In this document: positions 14,201 to 23,183 of the stretch, piece after piece
Position numbering within the stretch: the first letter of the stretch is position 1
Layout of the letters: every line of letters starts with the position of its first letter
Source of the DNA: Mycobacterium paraffinicum
Lineage (GTDB): Bacteria; Actinomycetota; Actinomycetes; Mycobacteriales; Mycobacteriaceae
Direction: 5' to 3'
DNA: 64,000 bases
Assembly: GCF_001907675.1 (NCBI RefSeq)
Contig: NZ_MPNT01000004.1
Span: forward strand, 1-64,000
Translations under genes and position numbers: made by a program
The notes under the pieces: generated by a model
Told to the model about the DNA's origin: nothing
The model's input: only the letters and a program-made list of their open reading frames with translations
Database searches by the model: none

Positions 14201-16023
14201 GCCGGCTGCACCGTGGCCGCCGCCGAGGGCTCGTGCACGTCCGGGTGAAGGTCGGGCGCGTAGAGTTCCTCGATCTGGCTCGCGTACTTCGCCATGATCG
14301 GCTTGCGCTTGAGCTTCATCGTCAGCGTGATCTCGTCTCCCCCGGGCTCCCACAGTGTCGGCAGTATCCGGAAGCGCTTGATCTGTTCCACCCGTGACAG
14401 CTTGGCGTTGCCGTCGGCCACGCCTGCGGCGATGCGGGCGATGACCTCCGGATGGGCCGCCAGGGCCGCGGGCGAGGCGTCGCCCAGGCCGTGCTGCGCC
14501 GCGTAGGGACCGACGGATTCGGCGTCGAAGACCATGAGCGCGGCGTTGTAGGGCCGCCCGTCGCCGATCGTGATCATCACGCCGACCATCGGGCACGCGG
14601 CCAGCACGGTGTTCTCAATGTTGGCCGGCGACATGTTCTTTCCGGCGGCGTTGATGATCAGTTCCTTCTTGCGGTCGACGATCCTCAGGTAGCCCTCCTC
14701 GTCGACCTCGATGATGTCACCGGTGTGCAGCCAGCCGTCGGCGTCGATGGCCTCGGCGGTCTTGGCGGGTTCCTTGCGGTACCCCTTCATCACCAGCGGG
14801 CCACGCACCAGGAACTCGCCGTCGTCGGCGACCTTGCCCTCAAGCCCGGGCAGCAGCCTGCCCACGGTGCCCAACCGCGCTTCGCCGGGATGGCTGACGC
14901 TGGCGACGCAACTGAGCTCCGACATTCCCCAGACCTCCGCGATCGGAATGCCGATGCCGAGGAAGAACGCCAGGGTCTCCCGGGGAATCGGGGCCGCACC
15001 GGATACCGCCCAACGCAGTTCACCGAAGCCGAGCCGCTCGCGCAGCTTGGACAGCACCAGCTCGTCGGCCTGCGCCCACTCGGCCGCCAGCTCGTCCGAC
15101 ATCGGCTCGCCGGCCACCAGGGCGGCGGCCCGTTTGCCGGCCACCGACATCGCCCACTGCAACGCCTGACGCTTGACCTCGTCGGCCTCGCTGGCGACGG
15201 CGAATTCGATTCCGGCCTTGAGCTTTTCCCACACCCGCGGCACCCCAGCCCACACCGTGGGCCGCACGTCGGGCAGCGCGGCGGCGATGGCACGGACATC
15301 CGAGACGACCGTGACCTGGGCGCCGAAGACCTCCAGGCCGTACAGGCCCATCATCCGGTCGGCGATGTGTGCGGTCGGCAGGTACGACGTGACGCGGTCA
15401 CCGAACCGGGATGGGAGGACGGCGTTGAGCGCATACCCCTCGAAAAGCAGGTTGGCGTGGGTCATCTCGACGCCCTTGGGGTTTCCGGTGGTTCCGGAAG
15501 TGTAGATCAGCGTGACGACGTCGTCGGGCCGCACGGCCCGCCAGGTCGCCTCGAAGTCGAAGCCCCCCTGGGCGGCGGCGTACAGGTCTTCGACCGACAT
15601 GGTGCCGGGCGGCGAGCCGTCGATGCAGACGATGTGGTCGATGGGCGCGCCGCTGGCCCGGATGCGGTCCACGTACTGCTCCTCGCAGATCGCGACCCGG
15701 GTTCCCGCGTTCTCGAACAGGTAGGTCAGCTGTTCGGCGGGCAGCGTGTTGTAGACGGAAAACGAAGTGGCGCCCAGGTGTTGGGCGCCGATCTCGAACG
15801 GGTAGAACTCGATGCGGTTGGCCATCATCAGCGACACCGTGTCGCCCCGTCCGACGCCCAGGCCGGCCAGGCCGGCGGCCACCTTGCGCACCCGCTCCGC
15901 GAGCTCGCGCCAGGTAAGGGTCTGGGTGTTGCCCGGGGTGCGCAGCGCGACGGCGTCCGGATCGATCGACGCGTTGCGCTGAAACGCTTCGCACAGGGTG
16001 ACGGGACGCTCGGCGGTGGTCAT
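14197..16023 (-). CDS. fadD11: Long-chain fatty acid-CoA ligase FadD11
   Basis: This 608-residue member of the adenylate-forming superfamily has the AMP-binding P-loop YTSGTTGNPKG at about residues 171-182. It also has the GWLHTGDIIEVDEEGYL segment with the ATP-ribose-binding Asp, and DRKKELIINAAGKNMSPANIE at the hinge. It should activate fatty acids to acyl-AMP and then acyl-CoA. The C-terminal catalytic lysine region (TMKLKRKPI) is present, which favours CoA ligase activity. The ATG is preceded by GAGAGGAC. Its stop overlaps the plsB1 start by 4 bp, so the pair probably supplies and uses acyl-CoA for glycerolipid synthesis. In M. tuberculosis the equivalent gene is split (fadD11.1/fadD11); here it is intact. 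Confidence 0.92.
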   Translation of the reverse strand: MTTAERPVTLCEAFQRNASIDPDAVALRTPGNTQTLTWRELAERVRKVAAGLAGLGVGRGDTVSLMMANRIEFYPFEIGAQHLGATSFSVYNTLPAEQLTYLFENAGTRVAICEEQYVDRIRASGAPIDHIVCIDGSPPGTMSVEDLYAAAQGGFDFEATWRAVRPDDVVTLIYTSGTTGNPKGVEMTHANLLFEGYALNAVLPSRFGDRVTSYLPTAHIADRMMGLYGLEVFGAQVTVVSDVRAIAAALPDVRPTVWAGVPRVWEKLKAGIEFAVASEADEVKRQALQWAMSVAGKRAAALVAGEPMSDELAAEWAQADELVLSKLRERLGFGELRWAVSGAAPIPRETLAFFLGIGIPIAEVWGMSELSCVASVSHPGEARLGTVGRLLPGLEGKVADDGEFLVRGPLVMKGYRKEPAKTAEAIDADGWLHTGDIIEVDEEGYLRIVDRKKELIINAAGKNMSPANIENTVLAACPMVGVMITIGDGRPYNAALMVFDAESVGPYAAQHGLGDASPAALAAHPEVIARIAAGVADGNAKLSRVEQIKRFRILPTLWEPGGDEITLTMKLKRKPIMAKYASQIEELYAPDLHPDVHEPSAAATVQPA

Positions 16024-16083
16024 GGGTGTCCTCTCAGCTCTGCCTTCGTGAGCGTACGTCCGTGATCGCGGACGCGGAACGGA

Positions 16084-16387
16084 TCACGCCGGATCCGGAC
16101 GCCAGAGCTGCAGCGTGCTCGATATGCCGGCCGGCAGCTCCAGCAGTTCGATGGGTGCGTCATCGGGGTCGTAGATGAAGAACATCCGCACCCCGCCCAT
16201 GTCGACGGGCGGCTCGGCCCGGACGCCGGGATGCTCGCGCCGCACCGCCGCGTAGGTGGCGTCCAGGTCGTCGACGCGGAACGAGACGTTGGTGTAGCCC
16301 AGGTGCGGCCCGCTCGGGCACTCGGGGACGGCGCCCAGCGAGAGCAGTTCGACCATCGCCGAACCGATCAGCGATGGGTTGGGTCAT
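16084..16387 (-). pseudogene. VOC/glyoxalase-family remnant
   Basis: From the ATG at 16356 a 90-residue frame reads as the second half of a vicinal-oxygen-chelate domain (GPHLGYTNVSFRVDDLDATYAAVRREHPG ... MFFIYDPDDAPIELLE). Family members are normally about 120-140 residues, and the first beta-alpha-beta unit is missing. An ATG with a GGAGC ribosome site at 16387 opens a different frame (MTQPIAD...) that cannot be joined to the domain. This suggests that an internal deletion or frameshift removed the N-terminal half. The remaining half contains a candidate metal-binding Glu (IELLE). A functional half-domain protein that dimerises is possible but less likely. Confidence 0.55.
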
Positions 16388-16400
16388 GGAGCTCCTTTGC

Positions 16401-16790
16401 TCAGGCGGGCAACGCGGTGTGAATCCCGCACGTGCAGGCGTCGATTGACGGACACGTGCAGCGCATCCCCCATTCGATCACGGCGCGCGCCCGGGCCAGC
16501 GCCTCCATCTGGGCGTCGATTTCGGCGAGTTTGGACTCGGCCAGCGCGCGGCTGGCCGGCCGCCCCGGTGCGTCGTCGGCGAACAGCAGCTGGATCTCCT
16601 CCAGCGCGAAGCCGGCCGATTTGCAGAGCCGGATCACCTCGAGCCGGGCCAGCACCGAATCGTCGTACCGACGCTGCCCGCCCACCCGCCGCGGCGGGGG
16701 CACGAGCCCGATCTGTTCGTAGTAGCGCAGCGTGGTCGCCGCGACCCCGGCCTGGCGCGCCACCTCGCCGATCGTCAGCCGAGCACTCAT
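16401..16790 (-). CDS. MerR-family transcriptional regulator with C-terminal Cys cluster
   Basis: The 129-residue protein starts at the ATG at 16790, with GGGAGG just upstream; a longer frame reaching the operator is not needed. The N-terminal winged helix (LTIGEVARQAGVAATTLRYYEQIGL) is a typical MerR DNA-binding domain, followed by the dimerisation helix (about residues 75-110). The C-terminal segment MRCTCPSIDACTC has four Cys in a C-x-C-x6-C-x-C pattern, which could bind a metal or an iron-sulphur cluster, as the C-terminal Cys of SoxR or metal sensors do. It is divergent from a PPOX-fold gene, and a perfect dyad lies between them, so it probably regulates both. The ligand is unknown. Confidence 0.88.
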   Translation of the reverse strand: MSARLTIGEVARQAGVAATTLRYYEQIGLVPPPRRVGGQRRYDDSVLARLEVIRLCKSAGFALEEIQLLFADDAPGRPASRALAESKLAEIDAQMEALARARAVIEWGMRCTCPSIDACTCGIHTALPA

Positions 16791-16807
16791 CGGGCCTCCC
16801 TCGACGC

Positions 16808-16831
16808 TTGACTTAGAGCCAACTCTAAGTC
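16808..16831. promoter_or_regulatory. MerR-type operator/promoter dyad
   Basis: GACTTAGAG at 16810-16818 and CTCTAAGTC at 16823-16831 form a perfect 9-bp inverted repeat separated by CCAA. A TTGACT hexamer at 16808-16813 overlaps its left edge and reads as a -35 element for the plus strand. MerR-family proteins bind such dyads placed in the promoter spacer and activate by DNA distortion. The site sits between the MerR gene and the PPOX gene. Confidence 0.75.
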
Positions 16832-16844
16832 GTTGACTGGGGCC

Positions 16845-17291
16845 ATGCACACACATTCACTCGACGGGCTGAGCGCGGAACGCTACGCGCTGCTCCGCTC
16901 GTTCCGCCGCGACGGCACGCCCGTCGACACCCCGATCTGGTTCGGGCTGGACGGCGACGCGCTGTTGTTCCGCACCAAGCGAGGGCCGAAGACCAAGCGG
17001 TTGGCCGCGCGCCGCGACGTCGAACTGACCGCGTGCGACTACCGCGGCCGGGTTCGGCCGGGCGCGACGACGGTCGCGGGCCGCGCCACCATCCTCTCGG
17101 GGGACGACGCCGAGCGGGCGAACCGCCTGTTGCACCGCCGCTACGGCTGGCAGTGGAACATCGTGCCGCTGATCAAAATCCCCGGCGTCACGAACGTCCA
17201 CCAAGACCTGTGCGTGCGCGAGAAGCTGCGCCGCGCGCGCGACCGCGGCGTGTGGGCCGACAGCGCGATCGTCCGGGTGGAGGTGCCATGA
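16845..17291 (+). CDS. PPOX/F420-type flavin-reductase-fold protein
   Basis: The ATG at 16845 gives 148 residues; a TTG at 16833 is an alternative but lies directly beside the operator. The sequence (RYALLRSFRRDGTPVDTPIWFGLDGDALLFRT, later RATILSGDDAERANRLLHRRYG) matches the split beta-barrel pyridoxamine-phosphate-oxidase/F420-dependent reductase superfamily common in mycobacteria. Members use FMN, F420 or haem; the cofactor cannot be told from the sequence alone. Its stop overlaps the ATG of the metallo-hydrolase gene (ATGA), so the two form an operon likely controlled by the divergent MerR protein. An oxidative or xenobiotic-response role is an inference from that regulator. Confidence 0.8.
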   Translation: MHTHSLDGLSAERYALLRSFRRDGTPVDTPIWFGLDGDALLFRTKRGPKTKRLAARRDVELTACDYRGRVRPGATTVAGRATILSGDDAERANRLLHRRYGWQWNIVPLIKIPGVTNVHQDLCVREKLRRARDRGVWADSAIVRVEVP

Positions 17292-18217
17292 CGCACGACC
17301 CCGTCCGCTCGCCCACCCTGCGCCAATGCTGCGCCGCAGCAACGGGATTGGTGTGGGGCGCGCTGCGTCCGAAGCGGCCCGACGACCGGTTTCTCCGCGG
17401 CCTCACCGACGCGGGCCTGCCCGACCCTCGGCGCACCGTCACGGTGACCGCGCTGCCCCAGGTGCCGCGCTCGGTGCCCACCGCGGCGATCGTCGAGGGC
17501 ACGTTCGCACCCGCCCGCGTCGACAACTCGATGACGTCGTTCGTCATCACCCACCCGGACGCCACCTTCATCGTCGACCCGGCCGTGTGCCGCGACGTCG
17601 AGCGCCGCGCGATCGCCCAACTACCCGCGGTGCTGCGGGTCGCGGTCCGTCCCCCGGCCGACACGGTTCCCACGATCACCGCGCTGCACCGCCTGCCCGG
17701 GACGCCGGCGTTGGACTTCGCCCTGCCGACTCACGCGCACTGGGACCACGTGTCGGGTCTGCTGGACCTGCCGGATCTCCCGGTTCGCCTGCACCGCACC
17801 GAACGGGACTGGGTCGAGTCCGGTCCCGTGGCGCCGGTCGGCGGCGTTCGCGATTCGCTGCGCGGCCGGCCCGTCGTCGACTACGAGCTGGACGGGCCGC
17901 CGGTGCTGACCTTCACCCGCAGCCACGACCTATTCCGGGACGGCTCCGTCGTCTTGGTCGACCTCGCCGGTCACACCCCGGGCAGCGTCGGGGTGCTCGC
18001 CCACACGCCGCGCGGCTGGGTCTTGATCGCCGGCGACGCGGCGTGGCATTGGTTGCAGATCGAGAAGGTCCGCCAAAAGTCAAGCTATCCCGGTGTTTTG
18101 GTGGACGAGGATCGCGAGGAGGCCTTCCGCACGCTGCAGCGGCTGCACCTGGCGCGGCACACCGCGACGATCATCCCCACCCACGACCATCAGGCGGCGC
18201 TGGGACTGGCCGCCTAG
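17288..18217 (+). CDS. MBL-fold metallo-hydrolase
   Basis: The ATG at 17288 overlaps the upstream stop codon; longer upstream frames only shadow the PPOX gene. The 309-residue protein has the metallo-beta-lactamase motif HAHWDH (His149, His151, Asp153, His154). Further metal ligands are in LAGHTPGS and IAGDAAW, and a terminal His in PTHDHQ. This is a two-metal hydrolase of the lactonase/glyoxalase-II-like group. A hydrophobic N-terminal stretch (CCAAATGLVWGAL, about residues 14-27) is too short and lacks a cleavage pattern to be called a signal peptide confidently. The substrate is unknown. It is the second gene of a MerR-controlled pair and converges on dnaE1. Confidence 0.85.
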   Translation: MTHDPVRSPTLRQCCAAATGLVWGALRPKRPDDRFLRGLTDAGLPDPRRTVTVTALPQVPRSVPTAAIVEGTFAPARVDNSMTSFVITHPDATFIVDPAVCRDVERRAIAQLPAVLRVAVRPPADTVPTITALHRLPGTPALDFALPTHAHWDHVSGLLDLPDLPVRLHRTERDWVESGPVAPVGGVRDSLRGRPVVDYELDGPPVLTFTRSHDLFRDGSVVLVDLAGHTPGSVGVLAHTPRGWVLIAGDAAWHWLQIEKVRQKSSYPGVLVDEDREEAFRTLQRLHLARHTATIIPTHDHQAALGLAA

Positions 18218-18220
18218 CGC

Positions 18221-18275
18221 GCCGCGAGTGTGCGGCTAGCTTGACGCTCGGCCGCGAGTGTGCGGCTAGCCGCAC
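18221..18275. repeat. Duplicated 20-bp unit ending in a 16-bp palindrome
   Basis: An identical 20-bp sequence occurs at 18221-18240 and 18251-18270. The second copy continues into GTGCGGCTAGCCGCAC (18260-18275), a perfect palindrome. It lies between two convergent genes and could act as a bidirectional terminator. Similar GCGAGTGTGCGGCTAGC-like sequences are scattered in mycobacterial intergenic regions (from memory). Confidence 0.7.
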
Positions 18276-18307
18276 GTTGGGCGCCTGTCTCGGCGGCCGC
18301 CCGGCCC

Positions 18308-21300
18308 CTACCCGCCCAGGCATCCCGGGCCGAGCAGCTCCTTGAGGTCACCCATCAGCGCGGGCGAGGGCGTCACCCGTAGCGACGGGTCCAGCTCGAG
18401 CGTGGTGATCCGGTCCCCGCTGATGAGCCGCAGATGCACCTGGGCGGTTCCGGGGTGACGCGCCAGCACCTGCTTGAGGGCGCTGACCTTGTCGATCGTG
18501 CACTGCCGGGTCGGCAGGCTGACCGCGATGGGCCGGTTGGGCTGGGCGTTGGAAAAGTCCGGCACCACAAGCTCGTTGGCGATCAAACTGATGCGATCGT
18601 CGCGGATCGCGACCTTCGCGTTGATCAGCACCACCGCGTCGTCGGCGATGTCGGCGCCGTAGGTGGAGTACGCGTGCGGGAAGAACATCACCTCGATGCC
18701 GCCGGTGAGGTCCTCCAATTGTGCCGACGCCCAGGGCATTCCGTTCTTGTTGACCCGCCGGTTGACCGACGCCAGGATGCCACCCACCCGCACCTGGGTC
18801 TCGTTGGGGACGTCCCCGTCGAGGATGGCCGGGATCTGGGTGTCGACCTGGCCGGCGAGCAGGTGCGCCACGCCGTTGAGCGGATGCCCCGACACGTACA
18901 GGCCGAGCATTTCCCGTTCCAGGGCCAGCTTGTGTTTGTCTTCCCACTCGTCTTCGGGCACCTTGATGGTGAACACCGAGTCGGTGAGGCTGCCGTCACC
19001 GCCGCCGAACAGGTCGAACTGCCCGATGGCCTCGGCCTTTTTGGTGCCCAGCACCGAATCGACGGCGTCGGTGTGCACCAGGAACAGGCCCTTGCGGGCA
19101 TGGCTGAGCGAGTCGAAGGCGCCGGCCTTGATCAGCGACTCGGTGACCTTCTTGTTGCACGCCGAGATGTCGATCTTGTTGAGGTAGTCCGAGAAGTCGG
19201 TGAACTTCCCCTTCTCGTTGCGGGTCTTGATCAGCGAGCCGACGACGTTGGCACCGACGTTGCGGACCGCGCCCAGGCCGAAGCGGATGTCCTGGCCGAC
19301 CGACGCGAAGTTGACCAGAGACTCGTTGACGTCCGGCGGCAGCACGGTGATGCCGAGTTTGCGGCAGTCGGCCAGATAGACCGCGGCCTTGTCCTTGTCG
19401 TCGCCCACCGAGGTCAGCAGGCCGGCCATGTACTCGGCCGGGTAGTTGGCCTTCAGGTAGGCGGTCCAGTACGAGACCAGGCCGTAGCCGGCGGCGTGCG
19501 ACTTGTTGAACGCATACCCGGCGAACGGAAGGATGGTGTCCCACAGCGCCTTCACCGCTTTTTCGGAGAACCCGTTGGCGGTCATGCCCTCGTAGAAGCC
19601 CTTGTACTCGGCCTCGAGCACCTCGAGCTTCTTCTTGCCCATCGCCTTGCGCAGCGCGTCGGCCTTGCCCATCGTGTAGGACGCGACCTTCTGGGCGATG
19701 AACATGATCTGCTCTTGGTAGACGATCAGACCGTAAGTCTCCGAGAGGATCTCGCGCAGCGGCTCCTCGAGCTCCGGGTGAATCGGTTTGATCGCCTGCC
19801 GGTTGTTCTTGCGGTCGGCGTAGTCGTTGTGGGCGTTCATGCCCATCGGACCGGGCCGGTACAGCGCCAGCACCGCGACGATGTCGTTGAACTCGGTGGG
19901 CTGCATGCGCCGCAGCAGGTCGCGCATCGGGCCGCCGTCGAGCTGGAACACCCCGAGCGTGTCGCCGCGGCCCAGCAGTTCGTAGGTGGGCTTGTCGTCC
20001 AGCGGCACCGATTCCAAATCGAGGTCGATGCCCCGGTTGGCCTTGATGTTGTCCAGTGCGTCGCCGATGATCGTCAGGTTGCGCAGGCCCAGGAAGTCCA
20101 TCTTCAGCAGGCCGATGGCCTCACACGACGGGTAGTCCCAGCCGGTGATGATGGCGCCGTCCTGCGGCCGCTTCCACAGCGGGATGGCCTCGGTGAGCGG
20201 CTCGCTGCTCATGATCACCGCGCAGGCGTGCACGCCCGCGTTGCGGATCAGGCCTTCCAGGCCGCGCGCGGTCTGGTAGATCGTGCGGACGTCGGGGTCG
20301 GTCTCGATCAGGCCGCGGACCTCGGCGGCCTCCTTGTACCGCTCGTGGTTCGGGTCGGTGATGCCCGACAGCGGGATGTCCTTGGCCATGATCGGCGGCG
20401 GCAGCGCCTTGGTGATCCGGTCGGCGATGGCGAAGCCCGGCTGGCCGTAGTGGATTCGCGCCGAATCCTTCAGTGCCGCCTTGGTTTTAATGGTGCCGAA
20501 GGTGATGACCTGGGCGACCCGGTCGTGGCCCCACTTGTCGGCGGCGTAGCGCACCATCTCGCCGCGCCGGCGGTCGTCGAAGTCGATGTCGATGTCGGGC
20601 GCCGACGGGCGTTCGGGGTTGAGGAACCGCTCGAACAGCAGGCCGTGCGGGATCGGGTCGATGTTGGTGATCCCCAGCGCGTAGGCCACCAGCGAGCCGG
20701 CCGCCGAACCGCGGCCCGGCCCCACCCGGATGTCGACCGAGCGCGCGTAGTTGATCAGGTCGGCGACGATCAGGAAGTACGACGGGAAGCCCTTGTCGCA
20801 GATGACCTTGATCTCGTACTCGGCGCGGTCGATGTAGTCCTGGCCGACACCGGATCCGAAACGTCGCCGCAGCCCGGCCATCACCTCGTGACGCAGCCAG
20901 GACGCCTGGTCGTGCCCCTCGGGCACGGGGAAGATCGGCATCCGGTCGCGTGCTTCCCATACGTCGGCATAGGACTGGACGCGCTCGGCGATCAGCAGCG
21001 TCGAGTCGCACGCGCCGGGCACCGCGTCGTCCCAGATCGCGCGCATGTCGGCGGCCGACTTCAGGTAGTAGCCGTCGCCGTCGAACTTGAACCGGTTCGG
21101 ATCCGACAGCGTCTTGCCGGTCTGCACGCACAGCAGCGCCTCGTGGTTGTGGGCGGCGTCGCGGGTGACGTAGTGGCAGTCGTTGGTGGCCAACGGCGGG
21201 ATGCCGAGTTTACGGCCGATCTCCAGCAGGCCCTCGCGGACCCGCTGCTCGATGGACAGCCCGTGGTCCATCAGTTCCAGGAAGTAGTTGTCGGCGCCGA

Positions 21301-21844
21301 AGATCTCCCGCCACTTGGCGGCCGACTCCAGCGCCTCACGGTCGTGCCCCAGCCGCAACCGGGTCTGCACCTCCCCCGACGGGCACCCGGTGGTGGCGAT
21401 GATGCCCTCGGCGTGCTCGGCGATGAGCTCGGCGTCCATCCGCGACCACTTGCCGAGCTGGCCCTCGAAGGACGCCAACGAGGACAGCTTGAACAGGTTG
21501 CGCAGGCCGGTGGCGTTCTCGGCCACCATCGTCATGTGCGTGTAGGAACCGCTGCCGGAGACGTCGTCGGACTTCTGGCCGGGGTCGCCCCACGTGATCC
21601 GGCGGGTGTCGAAGCGCGAGCCCGGCGCGATGTAGGCCTCGACCCCGATGATCGGCTTGATCCCGGCCTTGGTCGCCACGTTGTAGAACTCGCTGGCGCC
21701 GAACATGTTTCCGTGGTCGGTCATCCCGACCGCGGGCATTCCCAGCCGCTCCACCTCGGCCAGCATCGGCGTGATCTTCGCGGCGCCGTCCAGCATCGAG
21801 TACTCGGTGTGGTTATGCAGGTGCACGAACGACGACTGACTCAT
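18308..21844 (-). CDS. dnaE1: DNA polymerase III alpha subunit DnaE1
   Basis: The 1178-residue protein is the replicative polymerase. The N-terminal PHP domain begins at once ([14 protein letters not shown], residues 8-21) and in mycobacterial DnaE1 provides the proofreading exonuclease. The catalytic palm contains [10 protein letters not shown] with Asp417 and Asp419. The helix-hairpin-helix and OB-fold regions follow, with the OB domain in the last 220 residues ([18 protein letters not shown]). Length is close to the 1184 residues of the M. tuberculosis enzyme. The ATG has no clear Shine-Dalgarno sequence; a TAGACT hexamer about 13 bases upstream suggests a leaderless or near-leaderless transcript. 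The gene follows the SRPBCC gene in the same direction and converges with the metallo-hydrolase gene. Confidence 0.97.
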   Translation of the reverse strand: MSQSSFVHLHNHTEYSMLDGAAKITPMLAEVERLGMPAVGMTDHGNMFGASEFYNVATKAGIKPIIGVEAYIAPGSRFDTRRITWGDPGQKSDDVSGSGSYTHMTMVAENATGLRNLFKLSSLASFEGQLGKWSRMDAELIAEHAEGIIATTGCPSGEVQTRLRLGHDREALESAAKWREIFGADNYFLELMDHGLSIEQRVREGLLEIGRKLGIPPLATNDCHYVTRDAAHNHEALLCVQTGKTLSDPNRFKFDGDGYYLKSAADMRAIWDDAVPGACDSTLLIAERVQSYADVWEARDRMPIFPVPEGHDQASWLRHEVMAGLRRRFGSGVGQDYIDRAEYEIKVICDKGFPSYFLIVADLINYARSVDIRVGPGRGSAAGSLVAYALGITNIDPIPHGLLFERFLNPERPSAPDIDIDFDDRRRGEMVRYAADKWGHDRVAQVITFGTIKTKAALKDSARIHYGQPGFAIADRITKALPPPIMAKDIPLSGITDPNHERYKEAAEVRGLIETDPDVRTIYQTARGLEGLIRNAGVHACAVIMSSEPLTEAIPLWKRPQDGAIITGWDYPSCEAIGLLKMDFLGLRNLTIIGDALDNIKANRGIDLDLESVPLDDKPTYELLGRGDTLGVFQLDGGPMRDLLRRMQPTEFNDIVAVLALYRPGPMGMNAHNDYADRKNNRQAIKPIHPELEEPLREILSETYGLIVYQEQIMFIAQKVASYTMGKADALRKAMGKKKLEVLEAEYKGFYEGMTANGFSEKAVKALWDTILPFAGYAFNKSHAAGYGLVSYWTAYLKANYPAEYMAGLLTSVGDDKDKAAVYLADCRKLGITVLPPDVNESLVNFASVGQDIRFGLGAVRNVGANVVGSLIKTRNEKGKFTDFSDYLNKIDISACNKKVTESLIKAGAFDSLSHARKGLFLVHTDAVDSVLGTKKAEAIGQFDLFGGGDGSLTDSVFTIKVPEDEWEDKHKLALEREMLGLYVSGHPLNGVAHLLAGQVDTQIPAILDGDVPNETQVRVGGILASVNRRVNKNGMPWASAQLEDLTGGIEVMFFPHAYSTYGADIADDAVVLINAKVAIRDDRISLIANELVVPDFSNAQPNRPIAVSLPTRQCTIDKVSALKQVLARHPGTAQVHLRLISGDRITTLELDPSLRVTPSPALMGDLKELLGPGCLGG

Positions 21845-21910
21845 AGGGAGGCCAGTCTATGACCGGTTGCCGACACGAGTTGGGCGTGTCGCAAAGCGTG
21901 TCTTGAACGG

Positions 21911-22342
21911 TTATCCGTACAACTCCACGAAGTTCTTCAACGACTTCTGCACGTCCCCCTTGACGGCGCGCGCCGCCGCCGAACCGACCGGCCCGAACAA
22001 CGCGCGCCCGCCCAGCTCCAGGCGCAGACCCAGCGTCGACCCCTGGTCGGCGGCCCGCACGGTGAGCGTGACGGCGTACTTGGCGCCGCCCTTGCCCGAC
22101 CCGGAGAGCGCCACCTCATGCGGCGGATCCCACGTAGTCACCGTCCACGTCACCCGGTTGCGGAAGCCCTTCGCCCGGGCCACGCCCACCACCTGGACGC
22201 CCTCGCCGAGTTCCTCGGGCAGATCACTGCGCCACCCCTCATGCATCACCAGCCAGTCGCCCAGGTCCGACAGGTCGGAGACGTGATCCCACATCTCCTG
22301 CGGGCTCATCGGCATATCGGCGGTCAGGTCAACGGCGGCCAT
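21911..22342 (-). CDS. SRPBCC/START-like protein (Rv1546-like)
   Basis: This 143-residue protein has the SRPBCC pattern: an N-terminal strand ([30 protein letters not shown]), central strands with [11 protein letters not shown], and a long C-terminal helix starting at about residue 120 ([21 protein letters not shown]). Such proteins hold a hydrophobic ligand in a helix-grip cavity; neither ligand nor enzymatic role can be read here. It lies in the same position as Rv1546 of M. tuberculosis, upstream of dnaE1 with about 65 bp between them. The two SDR genes before it suggest a lipid-related function, but this is only contextual. Confidence 0.85.
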   Translation of the reverse strand: MAAVDLTADMPMSPQEMWDHVSDLSDLGDWLVMHEGWRSDLPEELGEGVQVVGVARAKGFRNRVTWTVTTWDPPHEVALSGSGKGGAKYAVTLTVRAADQGSTLGLRLELGGRALFGPVGSAAARAVKGDVQKSLKNFVELYG

Positions 22343-22375
22343 GACCCGGAGCCTAGCCCCGACCGCGACGCCGGC

Positions 22376-23179
22376 TCAGCGGTTGGGGCCCCCACGGAAG
22401 CGGTTACCGATCCGGATCCCGGGCAGCAGCAGGCTGCGCGGCGCGAACCGGCCGCCGGTGCTGACCACCTTCGGCACGACGCCCGGCACCACCGTCCGCC
22501 GGCCGGTCAACATGCCGCCGATCGCCGCCTCGGCGACGTCGCGGGGCGAGACCTGCGCGATGGGGATGCTGAACCGCTCGGCGTTGGCGATCTCGGCCCA
22601 CTCGGTCGGCACGGGCCCGGGGCACAGGCACGTGACCGACACGCCCGTTCCGTGCAGCTCCTCGTGCACGGCCTCGGAGAACGTCTGCACGAACGCCTTC
22701 GTCGCCGAATAGACCGCCATGTAGGGCACTGGCTGGAAGCCGGCGATCGACGCGATGTTCATCACCGCGCCGGCCCCACGCTCGACCATCCCGGGCAGGG
22801 CCGCGTGGGTCAGTTCCATCAGCGCCAGCGCGTTGAGGGTCACCTCCTCGCTTTCGCGGTCGACGGGCAGCTCGTGGAAGACGCCGCTGGTGCCGAACCC
22901 GGCGCTGTTGCACAGCCCGGCGATGGGCTCCGCGCGCAGCCGGTCGGCCAGCTTCCCCCGGCCCTCGGCATCGCCGAGGTCCAGCGGCAGCACCTCGACC
23001 CCCACCGAGTATTTCTGGCCCACCTCGTTGGCGAGCTCGTCGAGGCGCTCCCGGCGCCTCGCGACCAGCAACAGCGGGAAGCCCCGCCGGGCCAGCCCGC
23101 GAGCCAGTTCGGAGCCGATGCCGGACGAGGCGCCGGTGATGACGACGGTGGTCTGAATGTCGGGTTTCGGAAGGCTCAT
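22376..23179 (-). CDS. Short-chain dehydrogenase/reductase (Rv1544-like)
   Basis: The ATG at 23179 gives 267 residues; the frame is open upstream but overlaps the preceding gene. The NAD(P)-binding motif TGASSGIG is at residues 15-22, NSAG follows in the fourth strand, and the catalytic Tyr157 and Lys161 (YSATK) are present. The last 40 residues are basic and hydrophobic (SLLLPGIRIGNRFRGGPNR), which may attach it to membrane. It starts 4 bp after the stop of the other SDR gene. The equivalent in M. tuberculosis is annotated as a possible ketoacyl reductase, so a 3-oxoacyl or lipid-ketone substrate is plausible. Confidence 0.88.
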   Translation of the reverse strand: MSLPKPDIQTTVVITGASSGIGSELARGLARRGFPLLLVARRRERLDELANEVGQKYSVGVEVLPLDLGDAEGRGKLADRLRAEPIAGLCNSAGFGTSGVFHELPVDRESEEVTLNALALMELTHAALPGMVERGAGAVMNIASIAGFQPVPYMAVYSATKAFVQTFSEAVHEELHGTGVSVTCLCPGPVPTEWAEIANAERFSIPIAQVSPRDVAEAAIGGMLTGRRTVVPGVVPKVVSTGGRFAPRSLLLPGIRIGNRFRGGPNR

Positions 23180-23183
23180 GATG

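Noticed and set aside
14201..14596. Upstream extension of the plsB1 frame
   Set aside because: It lies inside fadD11 and reads as Arg-rich shadow sequence; the ATGA overlap at 14197-14200 is the natural start.
18434..21862. Open frame of about 1140 codons on the plus strand opposite dnaE1
   Set aside because: It is an antisense shadow of a GC-rich gene: no ribosome site, composition dominated by Val, Gly, Arg, His and Gln, and no family features. dnaE1 is certain.
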